From an uncultured Acetatifactor sp. (GTDB taxonomy: Bacteria > Bacillota > Clostridia > Lachnospirales > Lachnospiraceae), in NCBI GenBank assembly GCA_934394815.1, contig CAKRRD010000001.1, forward strand, positions 224,542 to 288,541: a stretch of 64,000 nt of DNA, given 5' to 3'. The translations under genes and the position numbers were made by a program. Each line of letters opens with the position of its first letter. Position 1 is the first letter of the stretch. Shown piece after piece: positions 1 to 8,318 of the stretch. The notes under the pieces were generated by a model, which saw nothing but the letters and a program-made list of their open reading frames with translations, did no database searches and was not told where the DNA came from.

Positions 1-71
1 TGTTCCCCGAGATGCGGGAAGAGGAGATCGCACGGGTCATCGACCTGTGCAATGCATATAAGCAGGCATAA
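1..71 (+). CDS. C-terminal end of a DegT/DnrJ/EryC1/StrS sugar aminotransferase (partial, possibly pseC)
   Basis: Only the last 22 codons are present, read from base 3 to the TAA at 69-71. The peptide contains FPEM, then EEEI and a V-I-D-L stretch. This matches the usual C-terminal pattern of PLP-dependent DegT-family sugar aminotransferases (FPE, a few residues, EEEI, then a hydrophobic helix). The neighbouring GNAT starts 20 bases downstream, and a pseudaminic acid pathway lies further along with no other PseC candidate in the window. PseC (UDP-4-amino-4,6-dideoxy-AltNAc transaminase) is therefore a reasonable guess, but the catalytic lysine region is outside the window and any other DegT-family member would look the same here. 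Confidence 0.6.
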   Translation, partial: FPEMREEEIARVIDLCNAYKQA

Positions 72-90
72 GTAACAAGGAGTGGACAGC

Positions 91-681
91 ATGCAGGCAG
101 AGACAGAAAAAAGGATATCGCCGGAGGAAATCCCACAGCGCTTCCGGGAGGAAAAAGCCGGGATTTATTTACGGCTTATGACTTATGACGATACCGACCG
201 GATCGTGGCATGGCGCAACAGCGATGCCGTGCGGAAAAATTTTATCTATCAGGCACTGTTTACCAGGCAGTCCCATGAGAACTGGATCCGGACCCATGTG
301 GAGACCGGGGATGTGGTGCAGATGATCATCTGCAATCTGATGGATGATAAGCCCCTGGGATCAGTCTATATCCGGGATATTGACAGGCACCATAATAAGG
401 CGGAATACGGTATTTTCATCGGGGAGGCAGAGGCCAGAGGCAGAGGTGTCGGCACGGCAGCGGCGAAACTGATGCTTCGTTACTGTTTCGAAGAAGAACA
501 GCTGCACAGAGTGTATCTGCGGGCATTGTCAGACAATGGGCAGGCCATCCGCAGTTATGAAAAAGCGGGATTTTGCAGAGAGGGACTGTTAATAGACGAT
601 GTATGTATCGACGGAAGGTACCGGGACATTGTCTGGATGGCGGCTGTAAACTCCGCAGATGATCAGAAAAACGAGGAATAG
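91..681 (+). CDS. GNAT-family N-acetyltransferase (RimJ/RimL-like, possible PseH-type sugar acetyltransferase)
   Basis: 196 residues. The ATG at 91 is chosen because AAGGAG lies at 77-82, eight bases upstream; an in-frame GTG at 82 would sit inside that Shine-Dalgarno. The fold is a single GNAT domain: LRLMTYDDTDRIVAWRN near the start, the acetyl-CoA loop ARGRGVGTAA in the middle, and the late YEKAGF motif typical of RimJ/RimL and of sugar N-acetyltransferases. It follows directly on the tail of a sugar aminotransferase. Such pairs usually make a 4-amino sugar and acetylate it (PseC-PseH or WecE-WecD logic). A second GNAT at 17246 also resembles PseH, so which one acts on the Pse precursor is open. 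Cytoplasmic; family sure, substrate inferred. Confidence 0.8.
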   Translation: MQAETEKRISPEEIPQRFREEKAGIYLRLMTYDDTDRIVAWRNSDAVRKNFIYQALFTRQSHENWIRTHVETGDVVQMIICNLMDDKPLGSVYIRDIDRHHNKAEYGIFIGEAEARGRGVGTAAAKLMLRYCFEEEQLHRVYLRALSDNGQAIRSYEKAGFCREGLLIDDVCIDGRYRDIVWMAAVNSADDQKNEE

Positions 682-690
682 AACAAGAAT

Positions 691-1647
691 ATGAAAAAAG
701 TAAGTTTTGTAATCCCCTGCTACCGCTCTGAGCATACGCTGCCCCATGTGGTGGCGGAGATCCGGGAGAAAATGCGGGAACTCACGGCACAGTATGAATA
801 TGATATTTTTCTGGTAAATGACTGTTCTCCGGACAATACCATGGGGATCATCCGGGAACTGTGCGACAGGTATGACAATATCAGGGGAATCGGTTTCGCC
901 AGAAATTTCGGACAGCATGCGGCGCTGATGGCGGGCCTGCGCCATTCCGACGGCGACTATGTGGTATGTCTGGATGATGACGGGCAGACACCGGCCAACG
1001 AAGTGGACAAGCTGCTTACAAAGCTGGAGGAAGGCTTCGATGCCGTGTATGCCAGCTATGCCCACAAACAGCATTCTGCATTCCGCAATCTGGGAAGCAA
1101 GGTCAACGAGCTGATGACCCGCATGATGCTGGATAAACCGGCAGACCTGTATATTTCCAGCTACTTTGCGGTGAAGAGATTCGTGGTGGAGGATATGATC
1201 CGCTATGAGAATTCCTATCCTTACGTCATCGGACTGGTACTGCGGGCCACCAAGAATATCACCAATGTGCCTGTAAACCACAGAGAGCGGGAGGAGGGTA
1301 ATTCCGGCTATACATTGAAGAAGCTGTTGGGCTTATGGTTCAACGGCTTTACGGCATTTTCCGTAAAACCCTTACGGATCGCCACAACGCTTGGCGTGGG
1401 CTGTGCGGGAATGGGATTCCTCTACGGGATCTACACGATCATCAAGCGTCTGGTGAATCCCAATGTACCTATGGGCTTCAGTGCCCTGATGGCGGCAGTG
1501 GTATTTTTCGGAGGTATGATCATGATCATGCTGGGCCTGATCGGAGAGTATGTGGGCCGTATCTATATCAGTATGAACAATTCTCCTCAGTATGTGATCC
1601 GGGAAAAGATCCATCTGGGGGAGGACAACAGCAAAACAGAAGGGTAA
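691..1647 (+). CDS. GT2 polyprenyl-phosphate glycosyltransferase, GtrB/ArnC/DPM1-like, membrane anchored
   Basis: 318 residues. The N-terminal GT-A domain opens with VSFVIPCYRSE, has the VNDCSPDNT loop and the metal site CLDDDGQ. Two hydrophobic helices follow at about residues 228-255 and 263-290, ending in GEYVGRIY. This is the layout of GtrB/YfdH/ArnC proteins, which move a sugar from a nucleotide donor to undecaprenyl phosphate on the inner face of the membrane. In Gtr systems the lipid-linked sugar is then flipped and used by a GT-C enzyme outside the cell. That fits the run of GT-C-like membrane proteins that follows. No small GtrA-type flippase is visible in the window. A close relative lies at 22415. 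The sugar is unknown. Confidence 0.87.
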   Translation: MKKVSFVIPCYRSEHTLPHVVAEIREKMRELTAQYEYDIFLVNDCSPDNTMGIIRELCDRYDNIRGIGFARNFGQHAALMAGLRHSDGDYVVCLDDDGQTPANEVDKLLTKLEEGFDAVYASYAHKQHSAFRNLGSKVNELMTRMMLDKPADLYISSYFAVKRFVVEDMIRYENSYPYVIGLVLRATKNITNVPVNHREREEGNSGYTLKKLLGLWFNGFTAFSVKPLRIATTLGVGCAGMGFLYGIYTIIKRLVNPNVPMGFSALMAAVVFFGGMIMIMLGLIGEYVGRIYISMNNSPQYVIREKIHLGEDNSKTEG

Positions 1648-1658
1648 TAAGAAAGCAC

Positions 1659-3290
1659 ATGAAGAAAGAACGCTTTGTGGATTGGTGGAAACAGGACAAA
1701 CGTTATATAACCATGCTGAAGGCAGTACTGATGGCACTGCTTCCCGTGGTCTGCTGTCTGGTGCGGACGGCGGCGGAAGGCAGAAGCATCGGCCAGGTAT
1801 ATCTTCCGTCTTCGGAATGGAATGACGAGTTATTCTATTTCAAGCAGGTGGAAGGAATCGTGAACTATGGTTTTCCCCAGGGGTATTTCGGCTTTAATGA
1901 AAGCCATGCCCTGCAGCTGTCCTTTGCGGCGTGGAGCCCGGTACTGGTATTTCCCTGGATCCTGTGGGGACTGCTCTTTGGATGGAATCTGATGTCTCCT
2001 GTGATCTGCAATATCGTTCTGTTGACGATCACCATGTTTGTGTTTGTATGGCTGGTAAAGCCCACCTGGAAGCAGCTGGGAGTGCTGACGGTACTGTTCA
2101 GCCTGTATTCCCTGTTTGTCCGGTATATGCTGTCGGGCATGCCGGAAGTGATCTGTTTCAGCCTGCTGATCCTGTTCTATGGTCTGGCCATGAGCTACTT
2201 GAAAAAAGAGAGCAGGGGCAGGCTGATCGCCATGTTTGTGATCTCGGTGCTGCTGACACTGATGCGCCCGTACATGTTGTTATTCCTGGCACTGGCCTGC
2301 TATTTCTGGATACGCAGAGGCAAAAAGGCCGGTTGGATCGGGTCGGTGCTTGTGGTGGCCGCGACGGGAATCGTATATGCACTGATCAAACATTTTCTGG
2401 GGGCGGAATATTTTACACCGCTGTTTTACACGGACTGGATCACCACCTTTTTCACGGACGGAATCGGTGCGGGCTTTCGGAATTTCTTTGGAACGCTTCA
2501 CTGGAAGGGCATGGAATTCTACAGACATTGTATCGAGGGAGTGCGGAACGGGCTGGCTTCCGGAGCCTTCTTTGACGGTTATCTGGTAGTCCTTCTGATC
2601 CTGCTGGTGCAGAGCTTTCTGGATTTCAGAAAGCTGCGCAGAGCAAAGCGTGCAGAGAGGACCGTCATGGAACCGGAGGATAAGAACGTCCGGGAATTAC
2701 AGAATCAGCTGACCATCGAAGTGCATTTTGCGCTGAGCCTCATTGCCATGCTGTTTGCACATCTGCTCATGTACAAAATGGTGGAGGGCAGCAAGCATTT
2801 CCTGACCTTTATTGCGGCGGGAATATTCATTGTAAGCATGCTGGAGACGAAATACTACAAGAAAGCGGTGCTTCTGGGAGCAGCTTTCCTGTATCTGTAC
2901 AGCTATAAAGCAGTGGAACCCTATGACTATCAGATTCCCTATGTGACAGAGGAACGGCAGGCGCAGGTGGAGTACTGGCAGCAGATCTTCTCGGAGAATC
3001 TGGTGCTGGATACGGAACAGGTTCCGAATTACGGGAATGTGGTGATCTGGACTTTTGGCGATGTTACCCCGGATGGTAACCGGAATCTGCAATGGCAGCT
3101 GCTGTACAGTGTACCGAAGGGATTCGGTATCAGTTGCTGCGAACGGGAATATATCACCGGACATCTGGCGGAACTTCAGAGCCGTTATCTGGCAACGGTA
3201 AGCGGCGGAACCATTGACGAACTGTGCCGGACGGAAGGTTATGAAGAAATCGGCCGGGATGTGGACATGGTTCTGTACCGGAGATATTAA
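1659..3290 (+). CDS. Polytopic membrane protein, probable GT-C-fold glycosyltransferase (unrecognised family)
   Basis: 543 residues from the ATG at 1659 (MKKERFVDWW), 11 bases after the previous stop. The open frame extends far upstream, but that part lies inside the GtrB-like gene. About ten hydrophobic segments are spread over roughly residues 20-480, followed by a soluble C-terminal tail of about 80 residues. A short acidic motif after the first helix (SSEWNDELFYF) sits where GT-C enzymes carry their catalytic D/E. I do not recognise a named family. Its place between a GtrB-like donor enzyme and GT39/GtrII-like proteins suggests it transfers a lipid-linked sugar on the outer face of the membrane; this is inference from context and topology. 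Confidence 0.7.
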   Translation: MKKERFVDWWKQDKRYITMLKAVLMALLPVVCCLVRTAAEGRSIGQVYLPSSEWNDELFYFKQVEGIVNYGFPQGYFGFNESHALQLSFAAWSPVLVFPWILWGLLFGWNLMSPVICNIVLLTITMFVFVWLVKPTWKQLGVLTVLFSLYSLFVRYMLSGMPEVICFSLLILFYGLAMSYLKKESRGRLIAMFVISVLLTLMRPYMLLFLALACYFWIRRGKKAGWIGSVLVVAATGIVYALIKHFLGAEYFTPLFYTDWITTFFTDGIGAGFRNFFGTLHWKGMEFYRHCIEGVRNGLASGAFFDGYLVVLLILLVQSFLDFRKLRRAKRAERTVMEPEDKNVRELQNQLTIEVHFALSLIAMLFAHLLMYKMVEGSKHFLTFIAAGIFIVSMLETKYYKKAVLLGAAFLYLYSYKAVEPYDYQIPYVTEERQAQVEYWQQIFSENLVLDTEQVPNYGNVVIWTFGDVTPDGNRNLQWQLLYSVPKGFGISCCEREYITGHLAELQSRYLATVSGGTIDELCRTEGYEEIGRDVDMVLYRRY

Positions 3291-3321
3291 AATAACAGGA
3301 GCGGAAGGAAACAGGGACAGA

Positions 3322-4815
3322 ATGGAGACGCAGAGCGGGAAACAGAACAATTTCATACAGAAAAATGTGTGGACCGTATTGTGGAACGGACTGCCCATAG
3401 CGGCACTGGTGATCTGGGGAGCCTTCTGCATTACCAACAGCCTCTGGTATGACGAGGCGTATTCGGCGTCCATGGTCTCCCTGCCCTGGAAGCGCCTGAT
3501 CTACATTACGGCTACGGACGACCATTCGCCGTTTTACTATGTACTTTTAAAGCTGTTCTATCATCTGTGCGGCGGAGGCAACCATTTCTGGGCATTGAAA
3601 CTGATGTCCGTGCTTTTTATGCTGGGCTATATGCTTCTGGGAAAATATTATGTGGAAAAGCTGTTTGACCGGAAAATCTCAGTGTATTTTATGGCATTTT
3701 CCCTGTTGATGCCGATCTTCAGTGTACAGGCGGGCAACGTCAGAATGTATGCGGTAGCCCTGTTTTTCCTGACTCTGACAGGTCTGTCCGCTTATGATAT
3801 TTTCAGGGAACCGACCCGCAGAAAATGGATCGTATTCTGTGTGGCCAGCATCGGAACGGTGTATTGCCATACTTTTGCCCTGATCCAGACATTTTTGTTT
3901 TATCTGTTGTTCCTGGCAGTGATCCTGATCTGCCACAGAAAGGAATTGATCAAAGGATATTTTATCTCCGGATTTACGGTGGCACTGGTATTTTCTCCCT
4001 GGCTGGCAGTGACGATTAGACAGTTTGTTCTGCGGATGCGCTATGATGACGGGTCTACGTCGGAACTGGCCACCCTGTATTCCGTCATGGATTATTGCAA
4101 GGAATGGTTTTCCGCGGTGGAGACACCCATCGGGATCGTAGTGCTGTCAGGACTGGCGTTGTGCCTGGTGCTCAGCTTCGCAGCGGTAGACTGGGTGCGG
4201 ACTCACAAAAATGCGGCACCGGCCATCGGTGCAGGCACCTTTGCCCTGACGGGGATTGTGGGTGGTGTGATCTCTGCCACAGTCAATAACTGTTTTATGG
4301 GACGCTATGCTTTTCCGGGAATGGGATTTGTCATGCTCTGGTATGCCGTGGGTTTCGCACAGATCACGGAGACCGTGAAGGAAAAGAACCGAAAATGGTG
4401 GATCGGAGGGATCCTCGGAACTGCCGGTTTGTGCTTCCTGTTGCAATATACTTCCGAGATCCGGCTGGAATACGGTGATGGATTGCAGATCTACGAGGAA
4501 TTCGTGGAAGAACAGGTGACGGACAATGATGCCTTCATCGGACCCTATACCCATACTATTTTTTTGAATGTATATCATCCGGAGTTGCATTATTATACGA
4601 TTGCCTATAAATTATACAGTCTTCCCTTTGTCAATACAGAGGCTCTTACGGATTACAGTCAGCTGGATTCCTACGACAATCTGTGGTATATCTGCTTCCA
4701 GGGAGGCTATCCCAATGAAGTGGAAGATGCTTATGACTATGAGGAAGTACTGGAATTCCACTATATGTACTATGATTTTGTAATCTACCGCCTAGAGAAA
4801 AAGATAGCAGAATAA
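3322..4815 (+). CDS. GT39/ArnT-like membrane glycosyltransferase
   Basis: 497 residues from the ATG at 3322 (METQSGK), with GGAAGG about 13 bases upstream; longer in-frame versions would overlap the preceding gene. After the first hydrophobic helix comes LWYDEAYSA with D44-E45, the first-loop acidic motif of GT-C enzymes. DDHSPFYYV at about residues 66-72 is the second motif typical of the dolichyl-phosphate-mannose/ArnT group (PMT_2). Roughly ten more hydrophobic helices and a soluble C-terminal region of about 100 residues follow. Expected to use an undecaprenyl-phosphate sugar as donor at the outer membrane face. The acceptor is unknown. Family assignment is good, the specific function is inferred. 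Confidence 0.8.
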   Translation: METQSGKQNNFIQKNVWTVLWNGLPIAALVIWGAFCITNSLWYDEAYSASMVSLPWKRLIYITATDDHSPFYYVLLKLFYHLCGGGNHFWALKLMSVLFMLGYMLLGKYYVEKLFDRKISVYFMAFSLLMPIFSVQAGNVRMYAVALFFLTLTGLSAYDIFREPTRRKWIVFCVASIGTVYCHTFALIQTFLFYLLFLAVILICHRKELIKGYFISGFTVALVFSPWLAVTIRQFVLRMRYDDGSTSELATLYSVMDYCKEWFSAVETPIGIVVLSGLALCLVLSFAAVDWVRTHKNAAPAIGAGTFALTGIVGGVISATVNNCFMGRYAFPGMGFVMLWYAVGFAQITETVKEKNRKWWIGGILGTAGLCFLLQYTSEIRLEYGDGLQIYEEFVEEQVTDNDAFIGPYTHTIFLNVYHPELHYYTIAYKLYSLPFVNTEALTDYSQLDSYDNLWYICFQGGYPNEVEDAYDYEEVLEFHYMYYDFVIYRLEKKIAE

Positions 4816-4831
4816 GAGGTTTTGGAACGGA

Positions 4832-6559
4832 ATGAACAGAAAAAAATGGACCGCTTACATCAGAAAGTTTTGGGAGAATCGCGTGTTTATGGGAATCCTG
4901 CTGCTGACGGCAGTGGGATCCTACGGCTATAAGGTGACCAATGCAACCATCGGAATCGATGATACCCCCTCTCTGTATTATTTTCAGGAGGGACTGATCG
5001 CCATTGTAGGGCGCTGGGTGCTGTTTTTATTGAACAAAGTGGTGTCTCTGGCGGAATTCGTACCCTTTGTGACGGATTTTGCAGCGGTGATTCTGCTGGT
5101 ACTGGCGGCTGTCGTCTGGTCCGCATTGTTTTATTCGGTTCTGGGTGAGAAGATCCCAGTGGTGGGATATGCTTTTTTTGCGGCGGTATTCATTTCCTGT
5201 CCGCTGATCAGCGAGGTCTTTACGTATTTCCTGCATAACGGAATCGCTATCGGCTATCTGTGCTGTGGCATCAGCCTGTGTCTGGTGAGAGAGTGGCAGT
5301 GCTGCAGCCGGAAAATAGAGAGAAAGACCGGCATCCGGGAAAAATTGGGCTGCCTTGCAGTGCCGCAGATCGTAGCGGCAGCAGTCTTTTTATGGATCGC
5401 CATGGGATGTTATGAATCCTTTATGATCCTGTGGCTGGCGGGACTGATGCTGCTTCTCCTGACGGAGCGGATCGCTGTGGGACGGCAGCAGAAGGATGTG
5501 TTTGCCACGCTGGTGGCCGGTGCGGTGACTGCACTGCTGGCCATTGTGCTGCGCAGTCTGATGATCGTGGTAGTGACGAAGGCTTTTCATTTGGAATATC
5601 TGCAGGGAGAGGCCGTGCAGCGTTCCGTGACGGAAATGCTGGGCTGGATGCTGCAGCCGGGAGCTTTCAGCGAACTGGCAATGATCCTCAAGAGGACCTT
5701 CGTTCTGTATGGAGTGTTTGCCTATGCCTATCTGCCGATCCGGATTTTCGTCCTGTCAGCGGTGGTGATCACGGTGGTTACGCTGGTACGGGTGATCCGG
5801 GGAAGAGACCTGTGGGCGCTGGTGTTGCTGCCGGCATCCTGTCTGGCTGCATTTTCCCTGCTGTTTGTGGAAGGTAAGGCTACCTTATATCGTTCGGCAC
5901 AGTTCCTGCCGGTGTTCTGCGGCTATGGAGCGCTGTTATTCTGCTATGGCATCTGGCAGCTGACGGGAGCTTCTGCGAAAAAAGGGAAGAATACGGCGGG
6001 AAGAAAGATCACCGGTGCGGTGCGGGCGCTTACGCTTCTGGTGCTGTGTGTGATTACGTGGAACCAGTGCATGGATATGACCAGATGGTTCTATATCGAC
6101 AAGAAAAAGTATGATGTGGCTGTGAAGACAGTGGATCAGATCGCCATGGATCTGGAGCGGGATTTCGATACTTCCAAACCGGTGATTTTTACCGGCAATT
6201 ACGAGATCCCTTACAGTATTATTCAGGATGCTTATGTCAGCTACGGAAGTACCACATATATAAAAATGAAGCGGCTGGCAGACCGGATCGATCCGGATCT
6301 GCTGGATAAATATAACCGCGGTTCCAAGGGCGTGTGGGTGGCACAGACCCCAGCACTGTCCGTAATCGACTGGGGGCGCTATGCCTTTGATTCCGATGCG
6401 GAACTGGTGAAATTTTTTGCAATGCACGGACACCGGCTGGTGGCGCTGGAGGATATCAGTCTCTATGCGGAAGCGGAAGAAGAATCCTTGAATCTGCCGG
6501 AATATCCTCAGAATGGCTATATCGTAGACAAGGGGGACTATATTATTGTTCACTTCTGA
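4832..6559 (+). CDS. GtrII-family membrane glucosyltransferase-like protein
   Basis: 575 residues, start ATG at 4832 after a purine-rich AGAGG stretch. The early sequence GIDDTPSLYYFQEG followed by GRW resembles the first periplasmic/extracellular loop of the GtrII (Glucos_trans_II) family, with DD as probable acidic site. About ten to twelve hydrophobic segments follow, then a soluble C-terminal tail of about 130 residues. GtrII proteins add a glucosyl residue from undecaprenyl-phosphate-glucose to a surface polysaccharide. A second member is at 20858, also next to a GtrB-like GT2. The last 14 bases overlap the next gene if that gene starts at its TTG. Family call moderately sure; sugar and acceptor unknown. 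Confidence 0.75.
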   Translation: MNRKKWTAYIRKFWENRVFMGILLLTAVGSYGYKVTNATIGIDDTPSLYYFQEGLIAIVGRWVLFLLNKVVSLAEFVPFVTDFAAVILLVLAAVVWSALFYSVLGEKIPVVGYAFFAAVFISCPLISEVFTYFLHNGIAIGYLCCGISLCLVREWQCCSRKIERKTGIREKLGCLAVPQIVAAAVFLWIAMGCYESFMILWLAGLMLLLLTERIAVGRQQKDVFATLVAGAVTALLAIVLRSLMIVVVTKAFHLEYLQGEAVQRSVTEMLGWMLQPGAFSELAMILKRTFVLYGVFAYAYLPIRIFVLSAVVITVVTLVRVIRGRDLWALVLLPASCLAAFSLLFVEGKATLYRSAQFLPVFCGYGALLFCYGIWQLTGASAKKGKNTAGRKITGAVRALTLLVLCVITWNQCMDMTRWFYIDKKKYDVAVKTVDQIAMDLERDFDTSKPVIFTGNYEIPYSIIQDAYVSYGSTTYIKMKRLADRIDPDLLDKYNRGSKGVWVAQTPALSVIDWGRYAFDSDAELVKFFAMHGHRLVALEDISLYAEAEEESLNLPEYPQNGYIVDKGDYIIVHF

Positions 6560-8318
6560 TAAAAAGGGAAAAACGGGCGTGGACGGATGGATCTCCCGGC
6601 TGGACAGGATTCCTCTTTGGTGGCTGGGGATCCTGATTGCGGTTGTGTTTTTCCTGCCCTATTTTCTGTTGGGGAACGGCTGCGTCTTTGAGATCAATGA
6701 CCAGTTGGACGAGAGCATCATGAACTATATGCTTCCGGCAAGGCATCTGGGCGATGGCAGTGCGGTATATCCGGAGATGTTGAACGGTGTGAATGCCAGC
6801 GGAATGCAGCCTTCGGCCGTATTGTTCCTGCCGCTGTATTGCCTGTTTTCTGCCAGAGTGGCATTTGAGATCCAGTATGTGATCTGCTTTCTGCTGGCTT
6901 TCCTCGGAATGTATCTGCTGGTGAAGGAAATCACAGACAGCAGTATTCTGGCAGTGATCTCCGGCAGTTGTTTCTGCGTTCTGCCGCTGTACCCGGTCTA
7001 CGGATTGTCGGAATTCGGCATTCCGCTGGTGGCATACGCTTTTTTGTGCCTGTGGAAACAGAAAAAGAAGGTTCCGGCTCTGCTGCTTACTTTGCTGTTT
7101 GGTCTGACCAGTCATCTGGTGTATACAGGATATGTGGTATTGGGGTTATGGCTGCTGGCACTGGTGATCGACGGATTCCGCAAACGGAAAAATAAATGGA
7201 CACTTCTCGGATTTGCGGCCCTGTTGCTCACTTACGTGATCGTCAACCGGGCGCTGATCCTGGAGATCCTGTTGGGCAGCGGCAGCTATGTCAGCCATCG
7301 GGAAGAAATGGTATCGACAGCCACACCTTTTCTGCAGACCTTCCGGGAGGTGTTCCCTGGCAGTGCCCAGCATGCGCCGTCCCTGCACAAATACCTGATC
7401 CTGCCCATCGTCGTGTTTCTGATACTGGGAGCGTTCTGTCCCAAAGAAAAGACAGAGAAACGCATTTACCGGGGAGCACTTGTGAATTTCCTGTTCCTGA
7501 TCGCGATTGCCCTCTTTTATGCGTTCTGCCATACCCAAGCAGTAGTGGATCTGAAAAACAGTATGACGGGATTTTTACATTATTTTCAGATTGAGCGTGT
7601 GTACTGGCTGTATCCGGCGGGATGGTATCTGGAGCTTGCGCTGGCGGCAGCCGTATTGTGGCGGACGAAGATTCCACACACGGACAGACGTATGCTTACA
7701 GGCAAGCTGGTGATTCTCCTGCTCTGCCTGTTACCGACGCTGCAGCTGTTGAAAGTAAATTCCGGCATGTATCTGAATGTCAACCAGAGAAACAACGGTT
7801 CCGGCATCACCGGATACATTTCCTGGGAAAGCTGGTTCGCCGAAGATCTGATGCAGGAGATCGACGAGGCCATCTGCAGGGACAAGAGCACCTACCGGGT
7901 GGCACATCTGGGAATCAGTCCGGCACCGGCATTGATGCATGGTTTCTATACAGTAGACGGCTATTCCAATAATTATCCCCTGGAGTATAAGCACAGATTC
8001 CGGAGAGTGATCGCGGCGGAACTGGAAAAAAACGAAGAGATACGGAACTATTTTGACCTGTGGGGAAATCGCTGTTATCTGTTCAATAGTATTACCGGTA
8101 ATTATATGCGCCTGCAAAAGGGTAATTCTCTGGTCTACGAGGGACTGGAGTTCGATATGGATGCCCTGCGGGAACTGGGCTGCGAGTACCTGTTCTCCGG
8201 AGCGGAGATCGCCGATGCCACCCGTATGGGGCTGAAATCTTTGGGATATTACGAGACAGAGAAATCATATTGGGGAATCTGGGTCTATGTCCTGGAGAAA
8301 GAGGAAGGATTACAATGA
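6546..8318 (+). CDS. Large polytopic membrane protein of an uncharacterised family (paralogue of 26054-27913; possibly DUF6044)
   Basis: 590 residues if translation starts at the TTG at 6546, preceded by AAGGGGG at 6530-6536; a GTG at 6579 is the alternative. Features: a first helix ending in PYFLLGNG, the acidic motif EINDQLDESIMNYM, the sequence PARHLGDGS, about ten helices, and a C-terminal soluble domain with GFYTVDGYSNNYPLEYKHRF and WGNRCYLF. The same motifs recur in the protein at 26054, so the two are paralogues. I believe the family is DUF6044, but could not check. The topology (acidic first loop, C-terminal extracytoplasmic domain) suggests a GT-C enzyme. Its stop overlaps the next start in an ATGA, indicating translational coupling. 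Confidence 0.75.
   Translation: MFTSDKKGKTGVDGWISRLDRIPLWWLGILIAVVFFLPYFLLGNGCVFEINDQLDESIMNYMLPARHLGDGSAVYPEMLNGVNASGMQPSAVLFLPLYCLFSARVAFEIQYVICFLLAFLGMYLLVKEITDSSILAVISGSCFCVLPLYPVYGLSEFGIPLVAYAFLCLWKQKKKVPALLLTLLFGLTSHLVYTGYVVLGLWLLALVIDGFRKRKNKWTLLGFAALLLTYVIVNRALILEILLGSGSYVSHREEMVSTATPFLQTFREVFPGSAQHAPSLHKYLILPIVVFLILGAFCPKEKTEKRIYRGALVNFLFLIAIALFYAFCHTQAVVDLKNSMTGFLHYFQIERVYWLYPAGWYLELALAAAVLWRTKIPHTDRRMLTGKLVILLLCLLPTLQLLKVNSGMYLNVNQRNNGSGITGYISWESWFAEDLMQEIDEAICRDKSTYRVAHLGISPAPALMHGFYTVDGYSNNYPLEYKHRFRRVIAAELEKNEEIRNYFDLWGNRCYLFNSITGNYMRLQKGNSLVYEGLEFDMDALRELGCEYLFSGAEIADATRMGLKSLGYYETEKSYWGIWVYVLEKEEGLQ

Noticed and set aside
1335..1658. Upstream extension of the membrane protein frame starting at 1335
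   Set aside because: This part overlaps the GtrB-like gene; the ATG at 1659 gives a normal membrane protein start.
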